Assembly: GCA_018221105.1 (NCBI GenBank)
Contig: JAAOYA010000001.1
Location: 1-50,811 of the forward strand
From: Candidatus Woesearchaeota archaeon
GTDB lineage: Archaea > Nanobdellota > Nanobdellia > Woesearchaeales > JAAOYA01
Direction of reading: 5' to 3'
DNA: 50,811 nt
The position numbers were made by a program, and so were the translations under genes. Below the pieces are notes generated by a model. The model did not search any database, had not been told where the DNA came from, and saw only the letters and a list, made by a program, of their open reading frames with translations. Positions 50,738 through 50,811 of the stretch are shown here, piece after piece (position 1 is the first letter of the stretch; the number at the start of each line of letters is the position of its first letter).

Positions 50738-50771
50738 TAATAGACTTAGATTCCTCTGTGGGGTGGTATTG

Positions 50772-50811
50772 ATGAAACCTAGCAATAGCTATAAAAAATT
50801 AAATACTTTAC
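50772..50811 (+). CDS. Start of a gene cut by the window edge
   Basis: ATG 50772 preceded by GGGGTGGT opens 13 codons (MKPSNSYKKLNTL) that run off the window. Too short for a family call. The leader contains a strong hairpin. Confidence 0.35.
   Translation, partial: MKPSNSYKKLNTL

Overview
The window looks like the chromosome of a small-genome DPANN archaeon, probably of the Woesearchaeota/Nanoarchaeota type. The evidence is archaeal or eukaryote-like ribosomal proteins (S19e, L39e, L31e), a family B DNA polymerase, endonuclease Q, an archaeal-length triosephosphate isomerase, a XerA-like recombinase, archaeal class III signal peptides, TATA-box promoters close to the start codons, and AT-rich DNA with short or overlapping gene junctions. 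Several genes look bacterial in origin: UvrC, prolipoprotein diacylglyceryl transferase (Lgt) and an ArmA/Rmt-like 16S rRNA methyltransferase. No tRNA or rRNA gene and no CRISPR array was seen.

Layout. 1-10.9 kb: the 3' part of a giant Cys-rich, Ig/Fn3-like surface protein, then a type IV pilus-like operon (four pilin-like proteins, a small membrane protein, a VirB11/PilT-type ATPase, a small coiled-coil protein and two TadC/ArlJ-like platform proteins). 10.9-17.3 kb: a deoxyribosyltransferase-like protein, a stand-alone NFACT-R protein, two unknown proteins, and a minus-strand operon polB - HEPN/DUF4145-like - ArmA-like methyltransferase - small membrane protein. 17.4-25.5 kb: Lgt, a knottin-like membrane peptide, TIM, Dus, the S19e-L39e-L31e cluster, a lysine-repeat H1-like protein, a CBS protein, a large exported protein and an M50-type protease. 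25.6-34.7 kb: lipoproteins, an acidic coiled-coil exported protein, endonuclease Q, a double-cupin protein, an MFS transporter and small zinc-ribbon, ParB-like and membrane proteins.

34.66-39.19 kb is the most unusual part. Four gene modules are separated by GC-rich, strongly folding elements of about 130-160 bp and end at a tyrosine recombinase that points away from them. Read on the minus strand from the recombinase, the layout is that of an integron: recombinase, a 26-bp inverted-repeat site, then modules each ending in an attC-like hairpin with a GTTAYGY core box (canonical integron core: GTTRRRY). The outermost 11-12 bp of each module form an inverted repeat with the other end of the same module, with different sequences in different modules, so each gene plus its two flanks is one unit. 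The recombinase lacks the insertion typical of IntI. The cargo is a HAD-type phosphatase, predicted lipoproteins and an exported protein.

39.2-50.8 kb: a membrane-anchored thioredoxin-like protein with thioredoxin reductase, two polytopic membrane proteins, ferredoxin with a 20-residue Lys/Cys microprotein, a YkgJ-like cysteine-cluster protein, a DapB-like reductase, UvrC without its C-terminal HhH region, a divergent Nudix pair, an asparagine-synthase/diphthine-ammonia-ligase fusion, zinc ribbons, an EF-hand-like exported protein and a lipoprotein. Lgt together with six or seven lipobox proteins suggests that this archaeon makes bacterial-style lipoproteins.
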